Below are positions 55,079-64,000 of a stretch of 64,000 bases of DNA, piece by piece (within the stretch, counting starts at the first letter, position 1; each line of letters begins with the position of its first letter). The translations under genes and the position numbers were made by a program. The stretch spans positions 434,001 through 498,000 of the forward strand of contig NZ_JABFHI010000001.1 in NCBI RefSeq assembly GCF_013112225.1, in the 5' to 3' direction. This DNA is from Vreelandella azerica. Its GTDB lineage: Bacteria; Pseudomonadota; Gammaproteobacteria; Pseudomonadales; Halomonadaceae. Under the pieces are notes generated by a model. That model saw nothing but the letters and a program-made list of their open reading frames with translations. It searched no databases and had not been told where the DNA came from.

Positions 55079-55199
55079 AAATAATTTCTCCAGGGAGCCG
55101 TTTAACGGCATGTTTTAAGATAGCTTAACGTGGTCAGGAGATGAACGAATCGTTTTAATGACTTTCCAATATATTAGCAAAAAGGAGAACGATATTACG

Positions 55200-55547
55200 A
55201 TGAAGCCTTTATCTGGTGGCTGGCTGATGCGGCGCCTGACCTCCCGCGCCTGGGTGATTAAACGCATTGTTCGTGCGCTGAAATGGTTTTTCCCCATGAC
55301 CCGGGATGTCGTGCGTGGTGATTTTCGCCCTGTTCCGTGGCGCGCCTTCGGCTATATGATGTTGGCGTTGGTCTATCTTGTGCTGCCCTTTGATCTGATT
55401 CCCGACTTTTTGCTGTTAATCGGCCTGGTGGATGACGTCGTGATTGTTGGCTGGCTGCTCAATCGTATTGACCTGCATTTAGCGGATTACCGCCTCTGGA
55501 AGCAGGGGCCTGATGACGGTCAGGACGCATCGTCCACCACGCCTTGA
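55200..55547 (+). CDS. YkvA-family (DUF1232) small membrane protein
   Basis: This protein of about 115 residues has a basic N-terminus and a hydrophobic core. The DUF1232 signature is VLPFDLIPDFLLLIGLVDDV. Function unknown; the family is widespread in small envelope-associated proteins. AAAGGAG lies 13 nt before ATG 55200, rather far, so an upstream ATG at 55158 or a non-ATG start closer to the site cannot be excluded. Its stop codon lies inside the -35 element of the htpG heat-shock promoter. Confidence 0.8.
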   Translation: MKPLSGGWLMRRLTSRAWVIKRIVRALKWFFPMTRDVVRGDFRPVPWRAFGYMMLALVYLVLPFDLIPDFLLLIGLVDDVVIVGWLLNRIDLHLADYRLWKQGPDDGQDASSTTP

Positions 55548-55570
55548 AAAAAAACCGTGCAGCCCCATAT
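55543..55570 (+). promoter_or_regulatory. Sigma-32 (RpoH) heat-shock promoter of htpG
   Basis: CTTGAAA at 55543-55549, a 13-bp spacer, then CCCCATAT at 55563-55570 match the sigma-32 consensus (CTTGAAA, 13-15 bp, CCCCATnT) without mismatch. It lies about 90 bp before the htpG start codon, with transcription expected near 55577. The -35 element overlaps the stop codon of the preceding gene. Confidence 0.9.
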
Positions 55571-55659
55571 CTGCAACACTTGATTCACATAGCAACAGGC
55601 AACGTCCGTTGTCTGCTGTTCCATAAACAATATGCAATCACTTGTTGAGGGCTGAACGA

Positions 55660-57562
55660 ATGACCACCGCCACCCACGAAGAAACACTTGGCTTTCAGAC
55701 AGAGGTTAAACAGCTTCTGAATCTGATGATTCACTCGCTGTACTCTAACCGTGAAATTTTTCTGCGTGAAATGATTTCCAACGCGGCGGATGCCTGCGAC
55801 AAGCTGCGCTATGCCGCTTTGGATAATGATGGCTTGTATGAAGGTGACAGCGAGCTGCGTATCGAAATCGAACACGACAGCGAAGCAAACACCGTCACCG
55901 TCCGCGATAACGGCATCGGCATGAATCGTGATGATGTTATCAGCAATCTGGGTACCATTGCGCGCAGTGGCACGGCTGATTTTCTCAAGCAGCTTTCCGG
56001 CGAACAGCAAAAGATGCCCGTTTGATCGGCCAGTTCGGGGTGGGTTTCTATTCTGGCTTTATCGTCGCCGATGAAGTGACTGTGCGCACTCGTAAGGCTG
56101 GTAGTGAAAAAGCGAAGGCGTTGAATGGCGCTCCAAGGGTGAGGGCGAATTCACGGTAGCGGATATCGAACGCGAGATTCATGGCACCGAAATCATTCTT
56201 CACTTGAAGGAAGATGCCAAGGAGTTTGCCGACGATTACCGCCTGCAGAGCCTGGTGCGTAAGTACTCCGATCACATCGAAGTACCGGTGCGCATGCCCA
56301 AAACCGAAACCGCCAAGGATGATGACGGCAACGAAATCGAAGGTAGTGAAGTGACTACCTGGGAAACCGTCAACGAAGCCACGGCGTTGTGGGTGCGCCC
56401 CAAGGGTGAAATTTCCGATGAAGAGTACAAGGCTTTCTATAAGCATGTCGCCCACGACTTTAGCGATCCGCTGACATGGAGCCATAACAAGGTAGAAGGC
56501 AAGTTGGAGTACACCAGCCTTCTGTATGTACCAGGCCGTGCTCCTTTCGATCTGTATGAGCGTGACGGTGCCCGTGGCGTCAAGCTTTATGTGCAGCGCG
56601 TCTTCATCATGGATGACGCTGAACAGTTCCTGCCGCTTTACCTGCGCTTTATCAAGGGCGTATTGGACACCCGCGATCTCTCGTTGAACGTGTCCCGCGA
56701 ACTGCTCCAACAGGATCCCAAGGTCGATAAGATCAAGGGAGCACTCACCAAGCGCGCCCTGGATATGCTCAAGAAGCTGGCCAAGGATAAAGACGGCTAT
56801 CAGACCTTCTGGAACACCTTCGGCAGTGTATTGAAAGAAGGCCCGGGTGAAGACCCATCTAACCGGGAAAAAATCGCCGGCTTGCTGCGGTTTTCTTCAA
56901 CCCACACCGATAGCAGTACCCAGGATCAGTCGCTGGCGGACTACATCGAGCGCATGAAGGAAGGCCAGCAGAAGATTTACTACATTGTGGCTGACGGCTT
57001 CAATGCGGCGAAAAACAGCCCGCACCTGGAAATCTTCCGCAAGAAAGGCATCGAAGTCCTATTGCTGCATGACCGCATCGATGAATGGCTAATGAGCCAC
57101 CTCAGCGAATTTGACGGTAAATCATTAGCCGATGTCGCCAAGGGTGAACTTGATCTGGGCGATGTGGAAGACGAAGAAGAGAAGAAAGCGCAAGAAGAAA
57201 CCGCAAAATCCAAGGAAGATCTGGTCAAGCGGGTTAAAGAAGCGCTGGGTGAAGGCGTGCAGGAAGTCAAGGTCACTCATCGCCTGACCGACTCACCCGC
57301 CTGTGTTGTTCTGCCTGAGCATGAGATGGGCTTTCAGATGCGCCGCATCATGGAAGCGGCAGGCCAGCCGTTGCCCGAGGTCAAGCCGATTCTTGAGCTT
57401 AACCCCGAGCATGCCCTGGTAGGCCGCCTGGAAGGGGCTGAAGGCGATACCTTCACGGATTTGGCGCATATCCTGCTGGATCAGGCGATCATTGCGGAAG
57501 GTGGGCATCTGGACGACCCGGCGGCTTACGTCAAACGCCTTAATAGTGTACTAACGGCTTAA
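55660..57562 (+). CDS. htpG: Hsp90-family chaperone HtpG, frameshifted twice
   Basis: Bacterial Hsp90, an ATP-dependent dimeric chaperone. The N-terminal GHKL domain has [14 protein letters not shown] and [15 protein letters not shown], then [17 protein letters not shown] in the restored frame. Middle and C-terminal domains follow to residue about 634. One A is missing at A4 56009-56012 (restores [15 protein letters not shown]). Another is missing at A5 56107-56111 (restores [18 protein letters not shown]). Without repair the ATPase lid would be lost. A perfect sigma-32 promoter lies upstream and a terminator downstream, so it is probably a single-gene heat-shock unit. Confidence 0.96.
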
Positions 57563-57583
57563 ATCCGTGTTTAAGTAGGCTGT

Positions 57584-57615
57584 GGCCCGTCAGGATTCCT
57601 TGGCGGGCCCTTTGT
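57584..57615 (+). terminator. Terminator-like hairpin after htpG
   Basis: GGCCCG and CGGGCC (with inner AGGA/TCCT pairing) form a stem about 22 bp past the htpG stop, followed by CTTTGTTTT. It separates htpG from gpsA. Confidence 0.75.
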
Positions 57616-57718
57616 TTTGCTAGACTGATTTCTCATAAAGCACTTTAGCAAGACGTCTTGATAATACCTATCGGTCACAATATGGCCAGATATCCCAAGT
57701 AAGCAAGGACACAGGCAT

Positions 57719-58798
57719 ATGGCGGAACAGCAGATTAGCGTGGCCGTGCTGGGTGGCGGTAGCTTTGGCACGGCACTGGCGAGCATTGCCGCTGACAATG
57801 GAGCCAAGGTGCGCCAGTGGATGCGTGACGAGCGCCTGGTTGCTCAAATCAACCACGAACATCGTAACGGTCGCTATCTGCCCGATTATGAAATTAACGC
57901 AGCCGTTGAGGCCTCCACCGATATTGGCGCTGTCTTGAGTGGCGCTGAGTTAGTGCTGGTGGCCATTCCGTCGAGTGCTTTTCGTAGCGTAGTTCAGGCT
58001 GCCAAACCTTACATCAGTGCCGAGCAGATATTGGTTAGTACTACCAAGGGTATTGAGCAGGACAGCTTTATGCTGATGAGTGATGTGCTGCACCAAGAAA
58101 CCGGATTTGCTCATATCGGTGTGATTGCCGGGCCTAACCTGGCCTCTGAAATCGCCGACAAGCAATTAACGGCGACAGTGATTGCCAGTGCTGATCCACT
58201 GACCCGTACCCGGGTGCAACAGGCGCTGGGGTGCCGCTACTTCCGGGTGTATGCCAGCAATGATCGTCATGGCGTTGAGCTGGGCGGCGCCTTGAAAAAT
58301 ATCTACGCCATTGCTGCCGGTATGGCCGCTGCGCTGGGTATGGGGGAAAACACTCGTAGCATGCTGATGACCCGCGCACTGGCAGAAATGAGCCGATTTG
58401 CGGTGGCTCATGGTGCCAACCCGATGACCTTTCTGGGCTTGGCCGGGGTTGGCGACCTGATCGTTACCTGCTCTTCCAACCTCTCGCGTAACTATCGAGT
58501 GGGGTACGCTATGGGAGAAGGCCGCAGTCTTGATCAGGCAGTGGAGGCATTGGGTCAGGTAGCTGAAGGGGTGAATACCGTCAGGCTGGTATGCGCCAAG
58601 GCTGCCCAGATGGGCGTTTATATGCCGATGGCAGAAGGTTTGTACCATGTGCTGTTTGACGGTGTTCCGGCACAGGATATGGCAAGAATGCTGATGATGG
58701 GCGAGCAAAGCAGCGACGTTGAATTCGTGCTGCCACGCGAAGCCGTCCATCAGGCTCATCGAGAAACAGGAGATTGGCATGAAGGAAGTCAGCAATAA
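57719..58798 (+). CDS. gpsA: Glycerol-3-phosphate dehydrogenase [NAD(P)+]
   Basis: Makes sn-glycerol 3-phosphate for phospholipid synthesis. The N-terminal dinucleotide site is [18 protein letters not shown]. Substrate-domain motifs include [48 protein letters not shown] and [20 protein letters not shown]. At 359 residues it is about 20 longer than E. coli GpsA, the extra being at the C-terminus. That extension overlaps the sixA start by 20 bp, which suggests translational coupling. Confidence 0.95.
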   Translation: MAEQQISVAVLGGGSFGTALASIAADNGAKVRQWMRDERLVAQINHEHRNGRYLPDYEINAAVEASTDIGAVLSGAELVLVAIPSSAFRSVVQAAKPYISAEQILVSTTKGIEQDSFMLMSDVLHQETGFAHIGVIAGPNLASEIADKQLTATVIASADPLTRTRVQQALGCRYFRVYASNDRHGVELGGALKNIYAIAAGMAAALGMGENTRSMLMTRALAEMSRFAVAHGANPMTFLGLAGVGDLIVTCSSNLSRNYRVGYAMGEGRSLDQAVEALGQVAEGVNTVRLVCAKAAQMGVYMPMAEGLYHVLFDGVPAQDMARMLMMGEQSSDVEFVLPREAVHQAHRETGDWHEGSQQ

Positions 58799-59273
58799 AT
58801 TATTATTGATGCGCCATGGCGAAGCTGTTGCCGGGGCGCCGGATAATTTGCGCCGTTTGAGCACACGTGGTGAGCAGGAAGTCACCCGGATGGCTCGCTG
58901 GCTAGCAGACCGGGTGGCCAGCAAGGAGTTAGGGCGATTACGGATCATCGCCAGCCCCTATACGCGCGCCCAGCAAAGCGCCCAGGCGGTTGTCCAGGCC
59001 CTGGGGAGTGAAGTGGAGACTTATCAGGGTATCACCCCGGACGACTCACCTAATGCCGTGTGTGATTGGCTGATGGCCCAGCCTGATAGCGATACCTTGT
59101 TGCTGGTCAGCCATATGCCGCTATTGGGCGAGCTGACCGGCGTCTTGACCAGAGGGCATGCAGGCTTTGGTGTCAGTTTTGCCACGGCAGGGGTGGCGGA
59201 ATTAAGCGCCGATGTCTGGGCGTCGGGCTGTGCTGAGCTGATCAGCATGACCGACCCTCGCCAGTTAAGCTGA
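58779..59273 (+). CDS. sixA: Phosphohistidine phosphatase SixA
   Basis: Histidine phosphatase of the phosphoglycerate-mutase superfamily. The RHG motif is LLLMRHGEA at residues 8-16, and a second conserved His is in [15 protein letters not shown]. SixA removes phosphate from phosphohistidine proteins such as NPr of the nitrogen PTS. AGGAG lies 6 nt before ATG 58779, inside the end of gpsA; the earlier in-frame ATG lacks such a site. At 164 residues it matches the family. Confidence 0.9.
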   Translation: MKEVSNKLLLMRHGEAVAGAPDNLRRLSTRGEQEVTRMARWLADRVASKELGRLRIIASPYTRAQQSAQAVVQALGSEVETYQGITPDDSPNAVCDWLMAQPDSDTLLLVSHMPLLGELTGVLTRGHAGFGVSFATAGVAELSADVWASGCAELISMTDPRQLS

Positions 59274-59280
59274 TCAAAAT

Positions 59281-59312
59281 ATAAAAAACCGGCCCCTGAC
59301 GGAGGGGCCGGT
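59281..59312 (-). terminator. Intrinsic terminator of the gatCAB operon
   Basis: On the minus strand ACCGGCCCC and GGGGCCGGT form a 9-bp stem with a 7-nt loop and are followed by TTTTTT. It lies about 30 bp after the gatB stop and 8 bp past the convergent sixA stop, where it may also act weakly. Confidence 0.9.
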
Positions 59313-59341
59313 AGATGACTGCTTTACCTCACGCCTCACGC

Positions 59342-60796
59342 TTAAAGTTTAGCGTCGAGCTTCTCCTTGAGCAGAGTGTTGACCTGCTGAGGGTTGGCAG
59401 TACCGCGTGAAGCCTTCATTACCTGGCCAACGAAATAGCCGATCATTTTGCCGCGCTTGTCCGGCTCGGCATCGCAGTACTGAGCCACCTGAGCGGGGCT
59501 GTCAGCAATCACCTGATCAATCATGGCTTCAATGGCGCCGCTGTCAGTCACTTGCTTGAGACCCTTGGCCTCGATGATTTCATCGGCGCTGGCGCCTTGA
59601 TTATTCCACAGCGCCTGGAAGACCTGTTTTGCCGCCTTGCCGTTGATTGTATCGTCAATCACCCGAGCGAGCAGTTCACCCAGTTGTCGGGCATTGATCG
59701 GGCTCTGCTCAATGCTCAGGTTTTCCCGGTTCAGGGCGCCGGAGAGCTCGCCCTGCACCCAGTTAGCGGCCTGCTTGGCATCACCGCAGACATCCTTGAC
59801 CTCTTCGAAGTAATCGGCCATGGCACGGCTGGCTGACAGGACGTGGGCGTCATAGGCGGATAAGCCAAGCGCGTTCTGAAAACGCTCGCGCTTGTCAGCA
59901 GGCAGTTCGGGTAGCTGTTCGCGCAGATGATCCACATAGGCCTGGTCAAGTACCACCGGTAGCAGGTCCGGGCAGGGGAAGTAGCGGTAATCATTGGCTT
60001 CTTCCTTGGTGCGCATGCTGCGGGTCTCGTCGCGCTCCGGGTCATACAGGCGGGTTTCCTGAACGACCTTGCCACCGTCTTCAATCAGCTCAATCTGGCG
60101 CTCGACTTCAAAGGCAATGGCGCGTTCGACAAAGCGGAAAGAGTTGACGTTCTTGACCTCCGCCCGGGTGCCAAAGCTTTCCTGACCCTTGGGGCGCACC
60201 GAGACATTGACGTCGCAGCGCATCGAGCCTTCTGCCATGTTGCCATCGGAAATGCCCAGATAGGTGACAATCGAGTGAATCGCTTTGAGGTAGGCGGCAG
60301 CTTCCTTGGCGCTGCGCATATCCGGCTCGGAGACAATTTCCAGCAGAGGAGTGCCCGCGCGGTTAAGGTCAATGCCGGTCATGCCGTGGAAGTCTTCGTG
60401 GAGCGATTTACCCGCGTCTTCCTCCAGATGCGCATGATGGATGCGGATCTTCCGGGTTGAATGATCATCCAGCGTTACGTCAATGCTGCCTGGGCCAACA
60501 ATGGGGTGATACATCTGGCTGGTCTGGTAGCCCTTGGGCAGGTCAGGGTAGAAGTAATTCTTGCGGTCAAACACTGACACTTCAGGAATATCGGCATGCA
60601 CGGCCAGGCCAAACTGCACGGCCATGGCAACTGCTTGCTCATTGACGACAGGCAGGATGCCGGGCAAGCCCAGGTCGACGGCGCAGGCCTGCGAGTTAGG
60701 CTCTGCGCCGAACGCCGTGGACGCGCCGGAGAAAATCTTCGATTTAGTGGCGAGCTGAACGTGAACTTCCAGCCCGATTACGGTTTCCCATTCCAT
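59342..60796 (-). CDS. gatB: Aspartyl/glutamyl-tRNA amidotransferase subunit B
   Basis: GatB phosphorylates misacylated Glu-tRNAGln or Asp-tRNAAsn before amidation. It begins [20 protein letters not shown] and has [19 protein letters not shown] and [14 protein letters not shown], all family signatures. The C-terminal YqeY-like tRNA-binding tail ends in [20 protein letters not shown]. Length of 484 residues is normal. It overlaps the gatA stop by one base. The complete GatCAB implies that at least one of GlnRS or AsnRS is supplemented by transamidation. Confidence 0.96.
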   Translation of the reverse strand: MEWETVIGLEVHVQLATKSKIFSGASTAFGAEPNSQACAVDLGLPGILPVVNEQAVAMAVQFGLAVHADIPEVSVFDRKNYFYPDLPKGYQTSQMYHPIVGPGSIDVTLDDHSTRKIRIHHAHLEEDAGKSLHEDFHGMTGIDLNRAGTPLLEIVSEPDMRSAKEAAAYLKAIHSIVTYLGISDGNMAEGSMRCDVNVSVRPKGQESFGTRAEVKNVNSFRFVERAIAFEVERQIELIEDGGKVVQETRLYDPERDETRSMRTKEEANDYRYFPCPDLLPVVLDQAYVDHLREQLPELPADKRERFQNALGLSAYDAHVLSASRAMADYFEEVKDVCGDAKQAANWVQGELSGALNRENLSIEQSPINARQLGELLARVIDDTINGKAAKQVFQALWNNQGASADEIIEAKGLKQVTDSGAIEAMIDQVIADSPAQVAQYCDAEPDKRGKMIGYFVGQVMKASRGTANPQQVNTLLKEKLDAKL

Positions 60797-62255
60797 CAGG
60801 CCTTCTCCTCAGCAAAATTTGGACGTTGTTGATGCCAGTTGGTCGCTTGCTGGAACTGATGCGCCACGTTCAGTAGCTGGGCTTCAGCAAAATGCGTGCC
60901 CAAAATCTGTAGCCCTACCGGGCGACGCCCGACCATGCCAGCAGGCACGCTGATACCCGGAATCCCGGCCAGGTTAACGGCGATGGTATAGATATCCTGC
61001 AGATACATGGAAACCGGATCTTTCTTGGCGCCCAAGTCAAAAGCCGGAGTGGGTGAGGCAGGCCCCATCAGGACATCCACATCTTCAAAGGCATCCAGAA
61101 AGTCCTGGCGAATCAGGCGGCGTACCTGTTGAGCCTTGGTGTAATAGGCGTCAAAAAACCTTCCGACAGGGTATGCGTGCCGATCAGGATGCGGCGCTTG
61201 ACCTCATCGCCAAACCCTTCAGCGCGGGAGCGCTTGTAAAGGTCCATCAGATCCTGAGGATCGTCGCAGCGATGGCCGAAACGCACGCCGTCGAAGCGTG
61301 AAAGGTTGGAGGACGCCTCAGCCGGTGCAATCACATAGTAGGCAGGAATCGCAAAATGGGTATGCGGCAGACTGACATCCTTGATCGTTGCCCCTAGGGA
61401 TTCATAAACCTTGACCGCTTCGCGTACCGCCTTTTCAACGCCGGGATCAAGGCCGTCACCGAAATACTCTTTTGGCAGGCCGATCTTGAGGCCTGACAAG
61501 GGGGCATTCAGGGTGTCGGTATAATCAGGGACGCCGCGAGCAACGCTGGTGGAATCACGCAGATCCTGGCCAGCTATCACGTTAAGCAGGTGGGCACAGT
61601 CTTCAGCGCTGCGCGCCATCGGGCCTGCCTGGTCAAGGCTTGAGGCATAGGCAATCATGCCGTAGCGAGAGACCCGCCCATAGGTCGGCTTCAGGCCAGT
61701 AATGCCGCAGAATGCGGCTGGCTGGCGGATTGAACCACCGGTGTCGGTACCTAATGCCGCAGGCGTTATACCAGCCGCCACTGCCGCCGCGCTGCCACCA
61801 GAGCTGCCGCCGGGAACGGCCGTGGTATCCCAGGGGTTTTTTACCGCGCCATAAAAGCTGTTTTCGTTGGAGGAGCCCATGGCGAACTCATCCATATTGG
61901 TCTTACCCAGGCTGACGCAGCCAGCGGCCTTGAGTTTTTCGACCACGTGGGCGTCATAGGGGGCAATAAAGTTATCCAGCATTCTGGAACCGCAGCTGGT
62001 TTTAATCCCTTGGGTGCAGAAAATATCCTTGAGTGCAAGGGGAACCCCGGTTAGCAGCCCTGCATTGCCACTGGCCCTGGCCTGGTCAGCCTGATCAGCC
62101 TGCTGCAATGCCTGCTCGCTGGTCACGCTGATAAAGCTGTTGAGTTCGCTGTTGGTTTGCTCAATGCGCTTCAGATAGTGCGCGGTAAGTTCGCGGCTGG
62201 ATACTTCACCGCTGGCAAGTGCCGCAGCGACTTGCGTCAATGTCTTGTCATGCAT
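60796..62255 (-). CDS. gatA: Aspartyl/glutamyl-tRNA amidotransferase subunit A, frameshifted
   Basis: GatA is the amidase that releases ammonia from glutamine. The Ser-cisSer-Lys triad is visible in [13 protein letters not shown] (Lys) and [15 protein letters not shown] (Ser residues), with [16 protein letters not shown] between. The frame breaks at the A6 run 61153-61158 (T6 on the coding strand). One more T restores [20 protein letters not shown] and the C-terminal 110 residues ending FAEEKA. Restored length is about 486 residues, normal for GatA. Read as given, the enzyme would lack part of its substrate pocket. Confidence 0.96.
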
Positions 62256-62306
62256 AACCCGGAAACTCCGTTCGGGTGACGATTAGAAGAGGAGAGAGGA
62301 AATAAC

Positions 62307-62593
62307 TTACTCAACCACTCGGGGAACCAGATAAAGACCGTTTTCAACCGCAGGAGCGCAGCGCTGGAACTGATCACGCTGATCGGTTTCGGTGACCTCA
62401 TCGGCGCGCAGGCGCTGGGTTGCATCAAGCGGGTGCGCCAGGGGGCGACACCCTGGGTGTCAACACGCTGCAGCTGATCGACCATCTCCAGGATCTGGCC
62501 CAGGTCATCAACAAACCCCTTGGCCTGATCATCGCTAACCGCTAGCCGGGCCAGGTGGGCAGCCCGACGCACGTGTGTTTCTTCAAGCGCCAT
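62307..62593 (-). CDS. gatC: Aspartyl/glutamyl-tRNA amidotransferase subunit C, frameshifted
   Basis: GatC (about 95 residues) clamps GatA to GatB. It begins [20 protein letters not shown]. The frame breaks at the G5 run 62441-62445 (C5 on the coding strand). One more C restores [20 protein letters not shown] and the conserved ending [20 protein letters not shown]. Read as given the frame would run on through unrelated sequence into gatA. It is the first gene of the operon and divergent from mreB, with about 235 bp between the two start codons. Confidence 0.93.
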
Positions 62594-62817
62594 GGTGGGA
62601 ACATCCTCGTTAACAAGTGATAAGCGCATTGACTGTGCGCCGTGTAAATTTCCTCAGGCCCTGTACAATATAGGAAGCTGAGTTATTCTGATCATCAAAT
62701 AGCGTAAAAATATACCATATTTCCTTGCGTCGGGCAGTATCGGCCGCTGTTCTGCTTGCTGACAGTGGGTTGCGGTGATACCGTTTGCATCCGCACAGGG
62801 TTCCCGGTCTGCACTAG

Positions 62818-63865
<1,048 letters not shown>

Positions 63866-63889
63866 CGTCAGCGCTTGATCTGCGGGGGA

Positions 63890-64000
63890 TTGATTATCAA
63901 GCCGCTGTTTTCACATGGGGCACTGCCCGGTTACCGGTTGTTTTTCTGCGTGCTGGCGGCCAGCGCCCTGATGTTTGTCGATCAACGCTTTACGCGAATG
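63890..64000 (+). CDS. mreC: Rod-shape-determining protein MreC, N-terminal fragment (cut by window edge)
   Basis: Only 37 codons are visible. The start is a TTG at 63890 preceded by a GGGGG run within GCGGGGGA. The protein IKPLFSHGALPGYRLFFCVL aligns with the MreC N-terminus (E. coli KPIFSRGPSLQIRLILAVL), including the start of its membrane helix. MreC is the periplasmic partner of MreB in the elongasome. It follows mreB by 24 bp, the usual mreBCD order. Confidence 0.88.
   Translation, partial: MIIKPLFSHGALPGYRLFFCVLAASALMFVDQRFTRM

Noticed and set aside
62237..62629. A 130-residue version of GatC running into gatA
   Set aside because: The second half is out-of-frame sequence after the G5 run at 62441; adding one base gives the normal 95-residue GatC ending before gatA.
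62629..62669. TTGACT and TACAAT as a mreB promoter
   Set aside because: The two boxes are 29 bp apart, far beyond the 16-18 bp needed for a sigma-70 promoter.

Overview
The window is about 64 kb of a GC-rich gammaproteobacterial chromosome. Gene content and order point to a halophile or marine lineage of the Halomonadaceae type: a six-gene Mrp Na+/H+ antiporter operon, hfq-hflX-hflK-hflC-hisZ-purA, gatCAB divergent from mreBC, epmB-efp-epmA, and orn/rsgA/rhodanese/psd. The family assignment is inferred from synteny and protein resemblance; no 16S rRNA gene is present. Nearly everything is housekeeping. I see no rRNA, tRNA, insertion sequence, prophage, CRISPR array or defence island.

Layout. 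1-10.4 kb: start of cheZ, tRNA and rRNA methyltransferases (cmoM, rsmC, and further on cmoA-cmoB), greB, an exported TPR protein, nudF-yqiB-cpdA-Zn peptidase, glsB and pgi. 10.4-16 kb: topoisomerase IV (parE, parC) and serB. 16-23 kb: the Mrp antiporter operon on the minus strand, divergent from a voltage-gated cation channel. 23-34.5 kb: leuA, the elongation factor P module, psd/rhodanese/rsgA, orn, queG, nnr and tsaE. 34.5-46.6 kb: amidase, mutL, miaA, hfq, hflX, hflK, hflC, hisZ, purA and cobO. 46.6-55.5 kb: yajQ, pepN, a YegS-type lipid kinase containing an in-frame 15-bp tandem repeat, an acidic coiled-coil lipoprotein, a cold-shock protein, a LysE exporter, slt and a YkvA-family protein. 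55.5-64 kb: htpG behind a consensus sigma-32 promoter, gpsA-sixA, gatCAB, mreB and the start of mreC.

The most striking global feature is technical. Seventeen genes, many of them essential (parE, gatA, gatC, mreB, pgi, efp), are broken at 23 places. At 22 of these, restoring one missing base recovers a full-length family member, and nearly all lie in runs of 3-6 identical bases. This is the signature of consensus errors rather than gene decay, so these loci are annotated as intact genes spanning the lesion, with the site stated. leuA is the one exception to the one-base pattern.

The genes form several functional groups. cmoA, cmoB and cmoM form the U34 wobble modification pathway; queG, tsaE and miaA add other tRNA modifications. 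epmB and epmA modify EF-P. The Mrp antiporter and the channel both handle cations. gpsA, psd and the YegS-like kinase are phospholipid-related. mreB, mreC, slt and the amidase shape the cell wall. No convincing new multi-gene system was found. The best leads are the tandem-repeat lipid kinase with its lipoprotein neighbour, the acidic selectivity filter of the channel beside Mrp, and a few unexplained palindromes in intergenic DNA.
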